From Zychaea mexicana (Eukaryota; Mucoromycota; Mucoromycetes; Mucorales; Lichtheimiaceae), in NCBI RefSeq assembly GCF_025766255.1, contig NW_026516887.1:1-37732 (forward strand): 37,732 nt of DNA, read 5' to 3'. The notes under the pieces are model-generated. The model ran no database searches and had not been told where the DNA came from. It saw nothing but the letters and a program-made list of their open reading frames with translations. Position numbers and translations under genes: made by a program. Below, in pieces: positions 21,101 through 30,655 of the stretch; position 1 is the first letter of the stretch; the number at the start of each line of letters is the position of its first letter.

Positions 21101-21679
21101 AGGAAGTCCTCGGTCGAGATAAATCCGGACGGATGGTGTGGGTTCAGAACTTTGTCGTATCTCGAATATAAAAGCAATCAAGATAAATACGCCGACATCA
21201 AAAAAAGAATGCATGAGTACGTGGTGGCTAAGGGAAAAAGCATTTGTTTGTCTTACATCTGTGGTGGCAGCCAGACGGAATATGAAAAACTGGTCAAAAG
21301 GATGTCTTATGGTGTCGCCTTTGGTGATATTGAGGCTGACTGTCCCAAGGAGTACTGGTTTGACGGAAGCGTGGATATTCAGTTGGTAGCCAATGCTTTG
21401 GAGCGGCTGATTGCTTGCTATACATCTGGTCTATGGGCGAAATATCATCCGCCGTTGCTGATATTGCCATACTCTGTACTTTCGGGCAAACGATATAGTC
21501 TCCTGCCGTTCGTTATGCATTTCATGAATGGGAACCATTAGGAGCCGGTCTTGCTGCGATCATCTGTTAAAATGCGATGGCCCCCGATATCACAGCGACA
21601 TAAGCAGCAATAGAACGAGATCAACCTAGGTCACGATCACAAAACGTTTTGGAGGTACCTACATATCAAAAAAACAGTG
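21101..21679 (+). pseudogene. OTU cysteine-protease-like domain of the older MULE gene
   Basis: The frame reads VEINPDGWCGFRTLS, the Asp-Gly-x-Cys core of OTU proteases (Asp codon at 21128). It then reads DIKKRMHEYVVAKGKS and a long helical part, and ends VMHFMNGNH, where the catalytic His (21536-21538) is followed by TAG (21539-21541) in place of the Trp usually found there (NHW). Sequence after the stop stays readable (RWPPISQRHKQQ, stop, NEINLGHDHKTFWRYLHIKK) up to the retrotransposon. Fungal MULEs often carry a C-terminal OTU domain, so this is taken as the end of the gene at 12071 and 17753. It is inactive because of the stops and insertions. Confidence 0.65.
21675..21679. repeat. Target-site duplication of the LTR retrotransposon, left
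   Basis: CAGTG, repeated at 28608-28612. Five bases is usual for Ty3/gypsy integrases. Confidence 0.9.
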
Positions 21680-22011
21680 TGTAACAGTGTCGGCCCAGAT
21701 ACTTACAATCGGGAACGTGAATGGGTAGACAGTGTGGATCAATGAATAAGGTGAGACTCGGATATATCAAAGGATAAAACGATAGGGATCCATATAACTC
21801 AGGATCCCGTCTTTATATATACGTCGAGTAATAGGGGGCTAGCTATCGTCTAAGTATTGATCTACATCATAACTTCTATCTAGAATATCCCCGCCTATTA
21901 CTCCATATTCAACCATGCGGTTGACCGCAAGTCATCCTATCGTCTGAACCATGCGTTGTCGATCGTCAACCATGCAGGTTGGATATCGTCGTAACGGTAT
22001 GCACCGTTACA
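21680..22011 (-). repeat. 3' LTR (in element orientation)
   Basis: 332 bp. Differs from 28276-28607 at three positions noticed (near 21798, 21805 and 21930). Confidence 0.92.
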
Positions 22012-22024
22012 TCCTCCCCCGTCT
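22012..22024 (-). other. Polypurine tract
   Basis: On the minus strand ACGGGGGAGGA abuts the 3' LTR, the expected primer for plus-strand DNA synthesis. Confidence 0.75.
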
Positions 22025-22387
22025 ACTTCAAGAGGTCGACTCGAAGTAAAACGTCAGGTGCTCGCCGTCGATCCGTTGACTCGTCCAAAGTAATTCTTGA
22101 TTTGCGTCGTTTCAATCGCCGTCCTTTGTAGCTCGTTAATGTCTGTGCGTCGATCTGCGAGTAGTATGCACCGTCCTTATGCGCGTCCAAGTGGGTTCGT
22201 ATGCTGGAACTCTTCTACAGCAGTGACGGATCGTTTTGTGCGTCGACTGGATAGAAATCGTCCTGGTCTAGGGTTCTCCCCCCGCAAATTAAAACGTCGC
22301 GAGAGATCCCAAAAGGTGGTCGTCGTGGTGAAATAGACCCAGAGGAACTATAAAAAAAATAAATACCACAACCCATTGCACATACAG
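22025..22387 (-). other. 3' untranslated part of the retrotransposon
   Basis: Lies between the pol stop and the polypurine tract. Contains several CGTCG-rich segments and no credible gene. Confidence 0.5.
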
Positions 22388-25300
22388 TTACCTGTTTCGT
22401 CTGTGTTTGGGCGGACGACCACAGCGTCGAGGAAGTAAATTCGTATCCGAAGCTTTTGATGGCGTCGCTTCCTTGGATTGTTTGAAGTCTTGAAGAGCCT
22501 CGGGCGCATTGGAAAGGTGTTCGGCGGGTTCCCACGTCGCCTCGTGTAAGGGATAACCTTTCCACTTAACCAAATATTGTAGCTTGTTTCGTCGCTTGCG
22601 CTCGTCGAGAATGGCTTCAACTTCCCATTCGTCTTCGTCGTCAGAAACATTGGTGATCACTGGTGGTGGCCGTTCTGGCTTGCGTCCCACATCGTCAGGT
22701 TCCAAATATTTCTTGAGGGCGCTCACATGGAAAACGTTGTGAGCCCTGATCGAAGCCGGCAAATCAAGCTTGTATGCCACGGATCCAATACGTTCAAGGA
22801 TTTTGTAAGGACCCGCCCACCGTGGAAGTAACTTTCTGGCGGGAGCGTTGGAATAAACATCAGGATTCAAGTGGGTCGTCTTGACTAATACGTCGTCATC
22901 CACGTCGAATTCCAGATTATGTCGCTTCATATTGGCATACTTGGCTTGGCGATCCGTTGCTTCCTTGATTGCCTCAGTGACTTGAAGGCGGATAGACTCC
23001 AAACGTGTAGCGAGAACGTCTGCTGAATCAACATCAGAGGAGGCAGATCCCGTGGTCAAAGCGAGTGACACCTGTCGTCCCAAGTCAGCGTAAAAGGGTG
23101 TTACCCCTGTAGAAGCGTGCTTGGCGTCGTTGTAGGTGTGCTCGAGGACTAGCAGCCATTCGTCCCAATCCGATTGATTATATGCAACGTAATGACGAAG
23201 CATATCTTCAAGCGTTCGATTCGTGCATTCCGTCTGTCCGTCTGATTCTGGGTGTAGACTGCTGGACAAATTTCTTTGTACCCCAAGCATCGTCGTCAAG
23301 GCCTTCCAGAATCTAGAAGTAAAGCGGACATCTCGATCCGAGACTACGTCTGATGGTAAGCCGTGCTGTCGGTATATCTCACGCAAAAACAGATGAGCAA
23401 AATCCTCTGCTGTATCAGTCGTCTTGCATGGAGCAAAATGTGCGCGCTTTGAAAACCGATCCACAAAAACGGCAATTGCATCGAACTTATGTAGCGTCTT
23501 CGGCAAGTGTGTGATAAAATCAACCGAAATCGAGGTCCATCGTCCAGAAGCTAGTTGCAATGGCTGCAACAAGCCTGCTTTTTTGGCATTTGGCAACTTG
23601 GTACGCTGGCACATGTCACACGTCGCAATATAACGTCGCACTGTTTTGTTCATATGTGGCCAGTAGTAAGTTCGTCCAAGTCGTTCGACCGTTGCATCGA
23701 TGCCGCGATGACCGGCGATTGGTGCGTCGTGTGCGTCATGCAAGAGGGTGTTGAGAAGCGTTGGCATGCGCGGCACACAGATTTGGCGTCGTCCATCTTT
23801 TTTGCGATAGATGATGCCGTCGGCTAGTTCGAACTCTTCGTCCTCGTCGTTCGTCCGAAGCCGAGTCAAAACGTCTGCCCAAAAAGAATCGTCCTTGTAG
23901 TGCTGAGTGCATTCCTTGCCAAGCGTCTCCCCCCTCACTGTGAGGACCACAGCACAAAGTTCCATTGATACGTCGGGGTGAGAAGGAGCGTTGGGCGGTC
24001 GTTTTGATAAAGCGTCTGCACCAGTATTCTGTTCTCGAGGAATATGATGCACGTCAAACTGATAGGCCATCAGCTTTTCCAACAAGCGGATCTGACGCTT
24101 GGAGAGATTCTTGTTGTTGGCATGTAACGTCGAGATGGCGCGGCTGTCCGTGAACACTGTGAACTTTTGACCGTCCAGATGATGTCGCCATTGTTCTAAA
24201 CAGTACGACACTGACAAAAGTTCTTGTTCGTGTACCGGGTAATTCATCTCTGCGCCCTTCAACGTCCTCGAAGCATAAGCAACCGGATGCAATAAACCGT
24301 CGTCCTGCTCCTGTGAGAGGATACCACCAATTGACACCGTTGATGAAGCGTCTGTGTGTACGTAAAAGTGGCGGTCGGGATCCGGGATTGCAAGCACCGG
24401 CGCGGAACATAAACGTCGCTTGAGTTCCTGAAAGGATTTTTCACAAGCATCATCCCACTCCCAAGGAACGTCCTTACGCAGTAAGCGATTGAGAGGGGCA
24501 GTGAGGCCAGCATATCCATCACAAAAGCGTCGATAGAAATTACACAGGCCTAAGAAGCTCTGGATATGAGCAATTTTCGTTGGTCGTGGCCAGGTGGAAA
24601 TTGCGTCGAGCTTATGTGGGTCGCATTTAATGCCGTCGCCTGAAACAATGTGGCCAAGAAATTCGACTGAGCACATCCCAAACTGGCATTTCGACCGCTT
24701 CGCGTACAGTTTGTGATGTCGCAACTTTTCCAACACCAACTTCAAGTGCTTGACGTGATCCTCGGCCGTCTTGGAGTAAATCAAGACATCGTCCAAGTAG
24801 AGAATCACGAATACGTCGAGATATGGCCTAAACACGTCCGACATTAAACGCATAAAGGTAGCGGGCGCCGATGATAGGCCGAAGGGCATTACTAAGTACT
24901 CGTAAAGCCCATATCTCGTCAAGAAGGCCGTCTTGTGTGTATCCTCGTCCTTGACCCGGAGTTGCATATAGCCGGAGCGGAGGTCAAGCTTGCTCAAATA
25001 GCGCGCCCCAAGAAGCTGGTTCATGAGATCTTCGCACGCCGGTAGAGCGCATTTAGATAGCACACTCGTCTTGTTCAAGGACCGATAATCGATCACCATG
25101 CGCAGAGTCTTGTCCTTTTTTGCGACGAACAGGACAGGAGCACCATAAGGTGACGTCGACGGTCGAATCCAACCCTTAGCCAGCAAGTCGTCGAGCGTTT
25201 TCTTGAGCTCAGCCAACTCATGCGTAGAAAGGCGATACATACGATGAGCTGGTACTTTGGCGTCTAGCAGTAAAGGTATGGCGTGTTCGACACTGCGCTT

Positions 25301-26302
25301 AGGTGGTAGACCGTTGGGAACGTCGTCTGGGAAAACATCTTCGTATTTTTCCAATACGTCGTCAAGTCTAGGAACAAAAACACGATCGCCGTCCACCATA
25401 ATTTTCTCTGCACATAATACAACAAAACCGTCATCAGTAACGTCATTAACGAGTTTGTTGCCAGTACAATGAGAGACGTATTGTATTTCCTTTGGTGTAG
25501 GTGGTGGTCGTAGGTGAACGTCATTCGTACGCCAGTCGATTTCCGGGTTTTCGTCATACAGCCAGCTTTTTCCCAAAATAACGTCATGGTCGTCGCTGCG
25601 TATTCCCGAAAAAAGGCGAATAGGTGTTGAAAAGTCGTCCATTACTACTGTTGCGTCCAAGTAGCATGTTGAATCGGTTGTTCGTGCGTCGGCAACTTCT
25701 ACGAAAGAGCCAGGTGTTGATTGAGTTACGGAGATGAGTCCTGTTTGTTTCAGGAACTCAGCCGTCACAAAATCATGTGTTGCCCCGCTGTCAATCAAAA
25801 TCCTTGCTTTGTGCCTACTAATAAAGCCATTTCGTCGGATCAAGATATGTCTAGCAAACTCCAATTCTCCCATATGAACAGTAGCGTCTGTTAAAGAGAA
25901 AGCATGGGAAGGTGCAATATTACAAATAAAAGGATCGTCTTTATTTGCAAAAATGCTACTAGGTAAGGAGGACAGAACGTCTACACTAGTATATGATGAT
26001 GGAGGGGGGTCGGGAACCAAAGAGGAACCCTCGTCGCAATGGTCGTCCGCGGGATTAACTAAAGAAGTTAATGGCAAAGAATCGTCGCCAACTAGGCCAC
26101 CAGCAGGAGTGGGCGCGTCTGCTGGTCGAACTAGTTTTTTCCACGGCCTTTGTTCTACGAAAAGAAGGAGCCGCCGCCGTTGCCGCCGCTGCCCTTGCCG
26201 TTGCCGCCGTTGCCTCTTGTGGGCGGATCTGGGAACTTGGGGCAGTCCTTGCCCATGTGGTCGAACCCATAGCAGCGGAAACAGCGACCTTCGGCGATGC
26301 AC
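22388..26302 (-). CDS. pol: Pol polyprotein: protease, RT, RNase H, integrase, chromodomain
   Basis: Open frame of 1,304 codons without a stop. Order by approximate residue: aspartic protease (LIDSGATHDF, ~170); reverse transcriptase with YLDDVLIYS (~505); RNase H beginning FYVHTDAS (~645); integrase zinc-binding HHCC region (HDAPIAGH...CDMCQ, ~857-900) and D,D-35-E core (VDFITH, VSDRDVRF, HPESDGQTE); C-terminal chromodomain (WEVEAILDERK...YLVKWKGY, ~1225-1270), the mark of chromoviruses, thought to direct integration to particular chromatin. The frame has no ATG start. It overlaps gag by 148 nt in the -1 frame, so it is expected to be made as a Gag-Pol fusion by -1 frameshifting; no clear slippery heptamer was identified. 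It appears enzymatically intact. Confidence 0.95.
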   Translation of the reverse strand: MHRRRSLFPLLWVRPHGQGLPQVPRSAHKRQRRQRQGQRRQRRRLLLFVEQRPWKKLVRPADAPTPAGGLVGDDSLPLTSLVNPADDHCDEGSSLVPDPPPSSYTSVDVLSSLPSSIFANKDDPFICNIAPSHAFSLTDATVHMGELEFARHILIRRNGFISRHKARILIDSGATHDFVTAEFLKQTGLISVTQSTPGSFVEVADARTTDSTCYLDATVVMDDFSTPIRLFSGIRSDDHDVILGKSWLYDENPEIDWRTNDVHLRPPPTPKEIQYVSHCTGNKLVNDVTDDGFVVLCAEKIMVDGDRVFVPRLDDVLEKYEDVFPDDVPNGLPPKRSVEHAIPLLLDAKVPAHRMYRLSTHELAELKKTLDDLLAKGWIRPSTSPYGAPVLFVAKKDKTLRMVIDYRSLNKTSVLSKCALPACEDLMNQLLGARYLSKLDLRSGYMQLRVKDEDTHKTAFLTRYGLYEYLVMPFGLSSAPATFMRLMSDVFRPYLDVFVILYLDDVLIYSKTAEDHVKHLKLVLEKLRHHKLYAKRSKCQFGMCSVEFLGHIVSGDGIKCDPHKLDAISTWPRPTKIAHIQSFLGLCNFYRRFCDGYAGLTAPLNRLLRKDVPWEWDDACEKSFQELKRRLCSAPVLAIPDPDRHFYVHTDASSTVSIGGILSQEQDDGLLHPVAYASRTLKGAEMNYPVHEQELLSVSYCLEQWRHHLDGQKFTVFTDSRAISTLHANNKNLSKRQIRLLEKLMAYQFDVHHIPREQNTGADALSKRPPNAPSHPDVSMELCAVVLTVRGETLGKECTQHYKDDSFWADVLTRLRTNDEDEEFELADGIIYRKKDGRRQICVPRMPTLLNTLLHDAHDAPIAGHRGIDATVERLGRTYYWPHMNKTVRRYIATCDMCQRTKLPNAKKAGLLQPLQLASGRWTSISVDFITHLPKTLHKFDAIAVFVDRFSKRAHFAPCKTTDTAEDFAHLFLREIYRQHGLPSDVVSDRDVRFTSRFWKALTTMLGVQRNLSSSLHPESDGQTECTNRTLEDMLRHYVAYNQSDWDEWLLVLEHTYNDAKHASTGVTPFYADLGRQVSLALTTGSASSDVDSADVLATRLESIRLQVTEAIKEATDRQAKYANMKRHNLEFDVDDDVLVKTTHLNPDVYSNAPARKLLPRWAGPYKILERIGSVAYKLDLPASIRAHNVFHVSALKKYLEPDDVGRKPERPPPVITNVSDDEDEWEVEAILDERKRRNKLQYLVKWKGYPLHEATWEPAEHLSNAPEALQDFKQSKEATPSKASDTNLLPRRCGRPPKHRRNR

Positions 26303-27690
26303 TGCTTGGCAGAAAGGCCGCTTGCTTGGCCGTTGCGTTTCTGCCGGAACTGTTGCTGCGAGTGCCGTTGCTGCTCAGCTGCTTCGACCTCTATAGGGGT
26401 CGGGCCGGAGGGGGACAAGCTTGGGCTGTCAGCAGCTCGTAAATTGCTGGCTGACGACGTCGCCAAAGAGTGCGGGCCGGAGAGGACTTGGCCGCGACCG
26501 CGAAACGGGCTTGCTTCACCATAGGAGCCGTCGAAGTGCTCCGCCAAAGAGATGGCTTCGTCGAGCGTCGCCGGGTTTCCATGTGTGAGATGGGCGGCCA
26601 CGGCTGGCTTCAGGCCTTCAATGTAGCAGTGCAAGGCCTCTGTGTCATGGATGTACCCCGCACCGTCTCGGAGACTGAGGAAAGCCTGGGTGTACTGCGC
26701 CACAGTACCGTGTTGACGGCACTTGGCCCAGGCTTGACGTCGCAACAGCTGGCTGTTTGTTGGAAGCCACCGTGCTCGGAACACGTCGCAGAAGGACTGC
26801 CAACCCGAAGGCATTTTGCCCCTCGTCGTTTCCGTCCGGAACCAGAGCAGGGCCGAGTCGTGCAGCAGTAAGGCAGCGTAGGGAACTTGCTTGCTTGCTG
26901 GTACACCTGCCAACGTGAAGTAGTGGTCGAAACCAAAAAGCCAGGCCTCGACGTCCTCTGGTTTCCCCTTGCCATTGAAGGGCGTTGTTGGCGTGGGGAT
27001 CTTGACGCTCGCGTGCTCCCGTCGCTTGTTGCAGCGGTGACTGCCGCGTCGTCGCGGGTGGCGATCGTCGTCGCTGGAGTCAGAGCCGTTGCTGCTGCCG
27101 CTGCCGCTACTGCCGCCATGTCGTCGCGGAGCCTCCGCATAGATCGAGGCCCAAGTGCCGGTGATGTCGTTAACCACTGGTGGTTTGCCGGCCTGGGGCA
27201 ACTTGTCCTTCGTGGTGGCTGGTGGTGCAGTTGTCGTCGCAGGCTGTGCCACAGGTGGTGCATTGCTGGTCGTCGCATTGCCAGAGGTGGCCGTCGAAAC
27301 CTGCGGTTGCACCAGAGGAGCGTGCATGGCGTCAAGGCGGGTCGACATGCGCTCGAACATGCTGGCAAAGTTCTCTGCCTGCGTCGCATGGCGCTGGTGC
27401 AAGTCGGTGATCAGATGCTGCTGATCGGTGACCGTCTGCTGCAGTGTCATAAACGTGACACGCAGTTCGTCCATGCTGCTGGCAAAGTTGGCATCGCCAG
27501 CGGAAAGCAGGGTGCCCAACCGCGCCGTCAGATCGTCGACAGCTGTGGTAGTGCGGGTGGCGGCCTCCTCCAGGCGGCCGAAACGACCGTCGATCGTATC
27601 GAGGTCCGAGCAGATGCCCTCAAAGTTCCGGCTCGTCGTTGCCGTGTGGCGTTGCAACTCGGCAATGGCCGACGCCGTGTTGGTGTCCAT
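26155..27690 (-). CDS. gag: Gag polyprotein with CCHC zinc knuckle
   Basis: 511 aa from ATG 27690. The N-terminal third is coiled-coil-like (AELQRH...RLEEAATR...). A linker rich in Thr/Ala and Ser/Gly leads to the retrotransposon Gag domain (PFNGKGKPEDVEAWLFGFDHYF... through WLPTNSQ...). The C-terminus has one zinc knuckle CFRCYGFDHMGKDC and a Gly/Asn-rich tail. It should form the cytoplasmic particle and bind RNA. The same frame is open upstream to an ATG at 28017 except for a TAG at 27982-27984 (codon 12). The ancestral protein may therefore have started at 28017 and been 109 residues longer, including two 13-residue tandem repeats (AAAAATTPI). Confidence 0.88.
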   Translation of the reverse strand: MDTNTASAIAELQRHTATTSRNFEGICSDLDTIDGRFGRLEEAATRTTTAVDDLTARLGTLLSAGDANFASSMDELRVTFMTLQQTVTDQQHLITDLHQRHATQAENFASMFERMSTRLDAMHAPLVQPQVSTATSGNATTSNAPPVAQPATTTAPPATTKDKLPQAGKPPVVNDITGTWASIYAEAPRRHGGSSGSGSSNGSDSSDDDRHPRRRGSHRCNKRREHASVKIPTPTTPFNGKGKPEDVEAWLFGFDHYFTLAGVPASKQVPYAALLLHDSALLWFRTETTRGKMPSGWQSFCDVFRARWLPTNSQLLRRQAWAKCRQHGTVAQYTQAFLSLRDGAGYIHDTEALHCYIEGLKPAVAAHLTHGNPATLDEAISLAEHFDGSYGEASPFRGRGQVLSGPHSLATSSASNLRAADSPSLSPSGPTPIEVEAAEQQRHSQQQFRQKRNGQASGLSAKQCIAEGRCFRCYGFDHMGKDCPKFPDPPTRGNGGNGKGSGGNGGGSFFS

Positions 27691-28017
27691 GGGGAGAGCC
27701 GTCGTCGCAATACTTGCTCCAAGGGGTATGGTTGGCTGCCCCTGATCGACAATGGGCGTCGTCGCCGCCGCGGCTGCCCCTTGATTGGCAATGGGCGTCG
27801 TCGCCGCCGCGGCTGCCCCTTGATCGGCAGTGCCTGCGCTGGTCGTGGTTGCTACGTGCTCAAGGGTTGCCCCTGAGGTAGCCGTCGCTGAAGATGCAGC
27901 ATCGTCTGCAGCATGTGCTGCACGGGCACTCGGACCCGAGGTACGTCCAATGGCCGGCGAGGACGAAGCACGGCCAGTCGTCTAGTTTAGGTTGCGGAGT
28001 GGGTGGTCTTCTGCCAT
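27691..28017 (-). other. Possible lost N-terminal extension of gag
   Basis: In gag frame this region reads MAEDHPLRNLN, TAG, TTGRASSSP... down to the ATG at 27690, with no other stop. The 39-bp tandem repeat at about 27745-27830 keeps the frame. It is either a 5' leader or an extension removed by a nonsense mutation. Confidence 0.45.
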
Positions 28018-28258
28018 TTTTGCTCCAGGATACGAGTGGTCAGTATCAGAAGAATCGGGTTGAGTGCTTGTACGTAAAGAGGTGCGACGAAACTTGAGTT
28101 TTTTTGTAAGTTTGGAAAAAAGAGTTCTAATACGTCCGAGACCAAGAGAAGACTCGTTAAGAAAAATTTATTCTTGATGATCGTGCGACCAAGAGAAGTC
28201 GTGTGCGTATCGTCTTGATATAGTCTCTGCTCAGAACGTCGAGCACGGTTTTACGAAA

Positions 28259-28273
28259 CCGCTTCCGTTACCA
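28259..28273 (-). other. Primer-binding site
   Basis: On the minus strand TGGTAACGGAAGCGG starts two bases inside the 5' LTR. TGG pairs with the CCA end of a tRNA. It is not the common initiator-Met type site; the priming tRNA was not identified. Confidence 0.65.
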
Positions 28274-28275
28274 GA

Positions 28276-28607
28276 TGTAACAGTGTCGGCCCAGATACTT
28301 ACAATCGGGAACGTGAATGGGTAGACAGTGTGGATCAATGAATAAGGTGAGACTCGGATATATCAAAGGATAAAACGATAGGGATCCATATAACTGAGGA
28401 TCCTGTCTTTATATATACGTCGAGTAATAGGGGGCTAGCTATCGTCTAAGTATTGATCTACATCATAACTTCTATCTAGAATATCCCCGCCTATTACTCC
28501 ATATTCAACCATGCGGTTGACCGTAAGTCATCCTATCGTCTGAACCATGCGTTGTCGATCGTCAACCATGCAGGTTGGATATCGTCGTAACGGTATGCAC
28601 CGTTACA
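28276..28607 (-). repeat. 5' LTR (in element orientation)
   Basis: 332 bp, beginning TGTAACAGTG and ending CACCGTTACA. Contains the likely promoter of the element. Confidence 0.92.
28407..28416 (-). promoter_or_regulatory. TATA-like box in the 5' LTR
   Basis: On the minus strand TATATATAAAG lies in the centre of the LTR, a plausible RNA polymerase II promoter; the same box is in the other LTR. Confidence 0.45.
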
Positions 28608-28612
28608 CAGTG
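28608..28612. repeat. Target-site duplication of the LTR retrotransposon, right
   Basis: CAGTG, identical to 21675-21679. Confidence 0.9.
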
Positions 28613-29581
28613 GATCAAGATTCAACAGCAATCAGCATAGAAAAAATAAGACAAGCGTCGCCCATTCTGATTTTAGATGAATCTGATTGCGATATTAATA
28701 TGTGGGGCGATCATCATGGTACCTATAACTTGCCGCTCTGTATCTTTGTATTCTAGTAACTCTAAACACATCTGTTATACTATCTAGATTATGGTGCAAT
28801 AGCATGTCCCCATTGTCAAATACACCTGCTATTACCGTTACCTCCTGCTATACAGAAGCAGTACAATGAATATATATAAAAAGAAGAGAAGCATAAGAAA
28901 TAAGACGAACGCCGCATTAAAGAACTTTCAACGTCTCGTCGCTGCTGCTTCGATGAAGCACAGATTAAACCCAGACCAGTTCGCTTTACTAAGCAATACA
29001 ACTTCTGCAGCATTCATAGGAAAGAAATGTTGATCAGACCAGAAGGAATCGCCCAAGGTTACCTAGCTCATATTGATTTTGCGACCTTGCCTTTACATGT
29101 AATGAATTATGTACCAGTTATACAAGATATCATAGTCGGCAAAACCGAAAGCACATTCAAATCGATAGAAACCGAATTCTACAGCCAATATAGCCGAAGT
29201 GTTGTACGATCTATATTCGTACGAATGGTAAGGGCTGAAAAATCTTTAGTAAGTACAAAGCTATCACTCATAAAATAACTTACTAAATCATTGTTTAAAA
29301 CAGCCTGGTTATATAGACCCCGTGGAATGCAAATCATTATGGATTGTTTGACGAAAGAACTATTGAAATCGAACCACCTGACAGCAGCAAATACAGCCCT
29401 GATGCCACCACTTCAGTTTGTTCAGCAGATTCTTGTTCCGGAGATAGCTGCACGACTTATCCAAGAAGATAAGAATGTTTCTTACGACGATGCAGTGGAT
29501 ATCATGAAAAAGAGTGCTAAATTCGGCAGTGCCATCAATCCCACCATAGATTCGGATGAAAGTGAAAGCAGTGATGAATGA
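28613..29581 (+). pseudogene. RTC4-like domain gene, broken
   Basis: The first piece (28613-28756) resumes the frame interrupted by the retrotransposon (VDQDSTAISIEKIRQASP...). A probable intron ends at TATCTAG 28787. The next exon reads YGAIACPHC...LPLPPAIQ, has stops at 28877-28879 and 28901-28903, then CCFDEAQ...NFCSIHRKE and RPEGIAQGYLAHIDFATLP. A GTAAGT donor near 29250 and an acceptor at about 29301 bound a second intron. After a one-base shift the end reads PRGMQIIMDCLTKELL...FVQQILVPEIAARLI and an acidic DSDESESSDE tail, stop 29579-29581. CPxC...LPxPP, FCxxHxxE and the ILVPE motif are typical of fungal RTC4-like proteins, a family linked to telomere capping in yeast but widespread with unknown roles in Mucoromycota. 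Whether the first piece belongs to this gene or to the upstream OTU gene is unsettled. Confidence 0.6.
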
Positions 29582-30576
29582 TTATAAAAAGCAACACGAA
29601 TCATAACCCCTTATGCAGTTCTGCACTTTTTTTTGTATCAAATGTCGTTTACCTCATCGTACTTGACGATTTATGCTCTTCTTGTCTCATATTTAAGCTC
29701 TTGTGCCTTGTCTCCAGATTAATTGTTCTTTACAATCATATCAAAACCTATTTTCCTGATCCCTTATTTCTTACTACATGTTTTGTTCTTCACCCTCCAA
29801 ATATTCAACTATTTGGTGTACACATTATTATCATCTTACATTATATATACGTCGAATATTACATTGACTGTCAAAATTTTAACTGAATAGAATTATATGA
29901 CAGCCCTAGCTCTAGCAAGTTTTAGAACACGAAATACAGGATATGTCTTTGCAGCTAATACCACCGTCATAGATATTAAAATGGTGAAAAAGCTTGGTGC
30001 ACAGTCTACTCACTTTTCTATAGTCTTAGCTACGTTTTTTTGTGCTTACTTAGAAATCTTCTTGCTTGTGCTTCACTATATTATAGTGTTATGTTGGCAC
30101 AAATAAGTTGTTTGCTAGCCATTTGGATACACGGTATGTTAACATTCTAAGTTATATGGTATATATCATCATAGTTCTGTCGTACACAGTGTCTTTTAAA
30201 TTGTGCAAGAGACGGTACGTACGACAACTGCCAAAGAAAATTGTCGTACGCAACGTTAGTTTTTTGTTGTACACAGAGTCTTTCAAACTGCACGAGAGAC
30301 GGTGCGCACAACAACTGCAGAATACTAAGCTACCAAAAAAAATGTCGTGCATGAGGTCAAGTTTTGTCGTGTGCATAGTAATTCCTAAAGTATAATACCA
30401 TAAATGTATAAGCAATGGGATCATCTATAGACTTACTATATAAAAATATATGCTTTTATACTTATTGGAACGAGGAAAAAAAGCTGCATCTGATGGTATA
30501 TTATTTATATGAAAATAATCAGAATTGGTTGGATAACAGCAAAAACCAGTTTTTCAAAAAACATTTACACTAAAGT
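29582..30576. other. AT-rich intergenic stretch
   Basis: No credible gene. Two diverged 52-bp direct repeats (30180-30231 and 30268-30320, both containing GAGACGGT and ending ACAACTGC) and several TGTCGT motifs are present, pointing to an old repetitive element. Confidence 0.5.
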
Positions 30577-30655
30577 TTGGTAAAAGGGGGTTTTGAACTC
30601 GTGCCTTCTACAAAAGGTAGGATATAAGGCTAGTGCGTTAGACCACTTCACCAAC
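30577..30655 (-). tRNA. tRNA-like sequence, probably a degenerate or SINE-type relic
   Basis: On the minus strand GTTGGTGAAGTGGTCTAACGC resembles the start and A box of a tRNA, and GAGTTCAAAAC resembles a B box; the ends pair as GTTGGTG with TACCAA. The anticodon loop would be CTTATAT (UAU). However, the anticodon stem has two C-C mismatches and the T stem barely pairs, so a working tRNA is doubtful. Confidence 0.25.

Larger units (their letters stand above)
21680..28607 (-). mobile_element. Ty3/gypsy chromovirus LTR retrotransposon (6,928 bp)
   Basis: Complete element on the minus strand with two 332-bp LTRs (TGTAAC...GTTACA), a 5-bp target duplication, a primer-binding site, gag, pol ending in a chromodomain, and a polypurine tract. 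Three base differences between the LTRs were noticed (about 1 percent), so the insertion is fairly young. It is GC-richer than its surroundings. It interrupts a reading frame that resumes precisely at 28613. Confidence 0.95.

Noticed and set aside
26887..27876. 329-codon plus-strand frame opposite gag
   Set aside because: GC-rich antisense shadow of gag; the minus strand has a clear Gag domain and zinc knuckle, and this frame shows no recognisable motifs.
29578..29886. 102-codon hydrophobic frame
   Set aside because: Low-complexity membrane-like composition arising from AT-rich DNA after the RTC4-like stop; no supporting signal.
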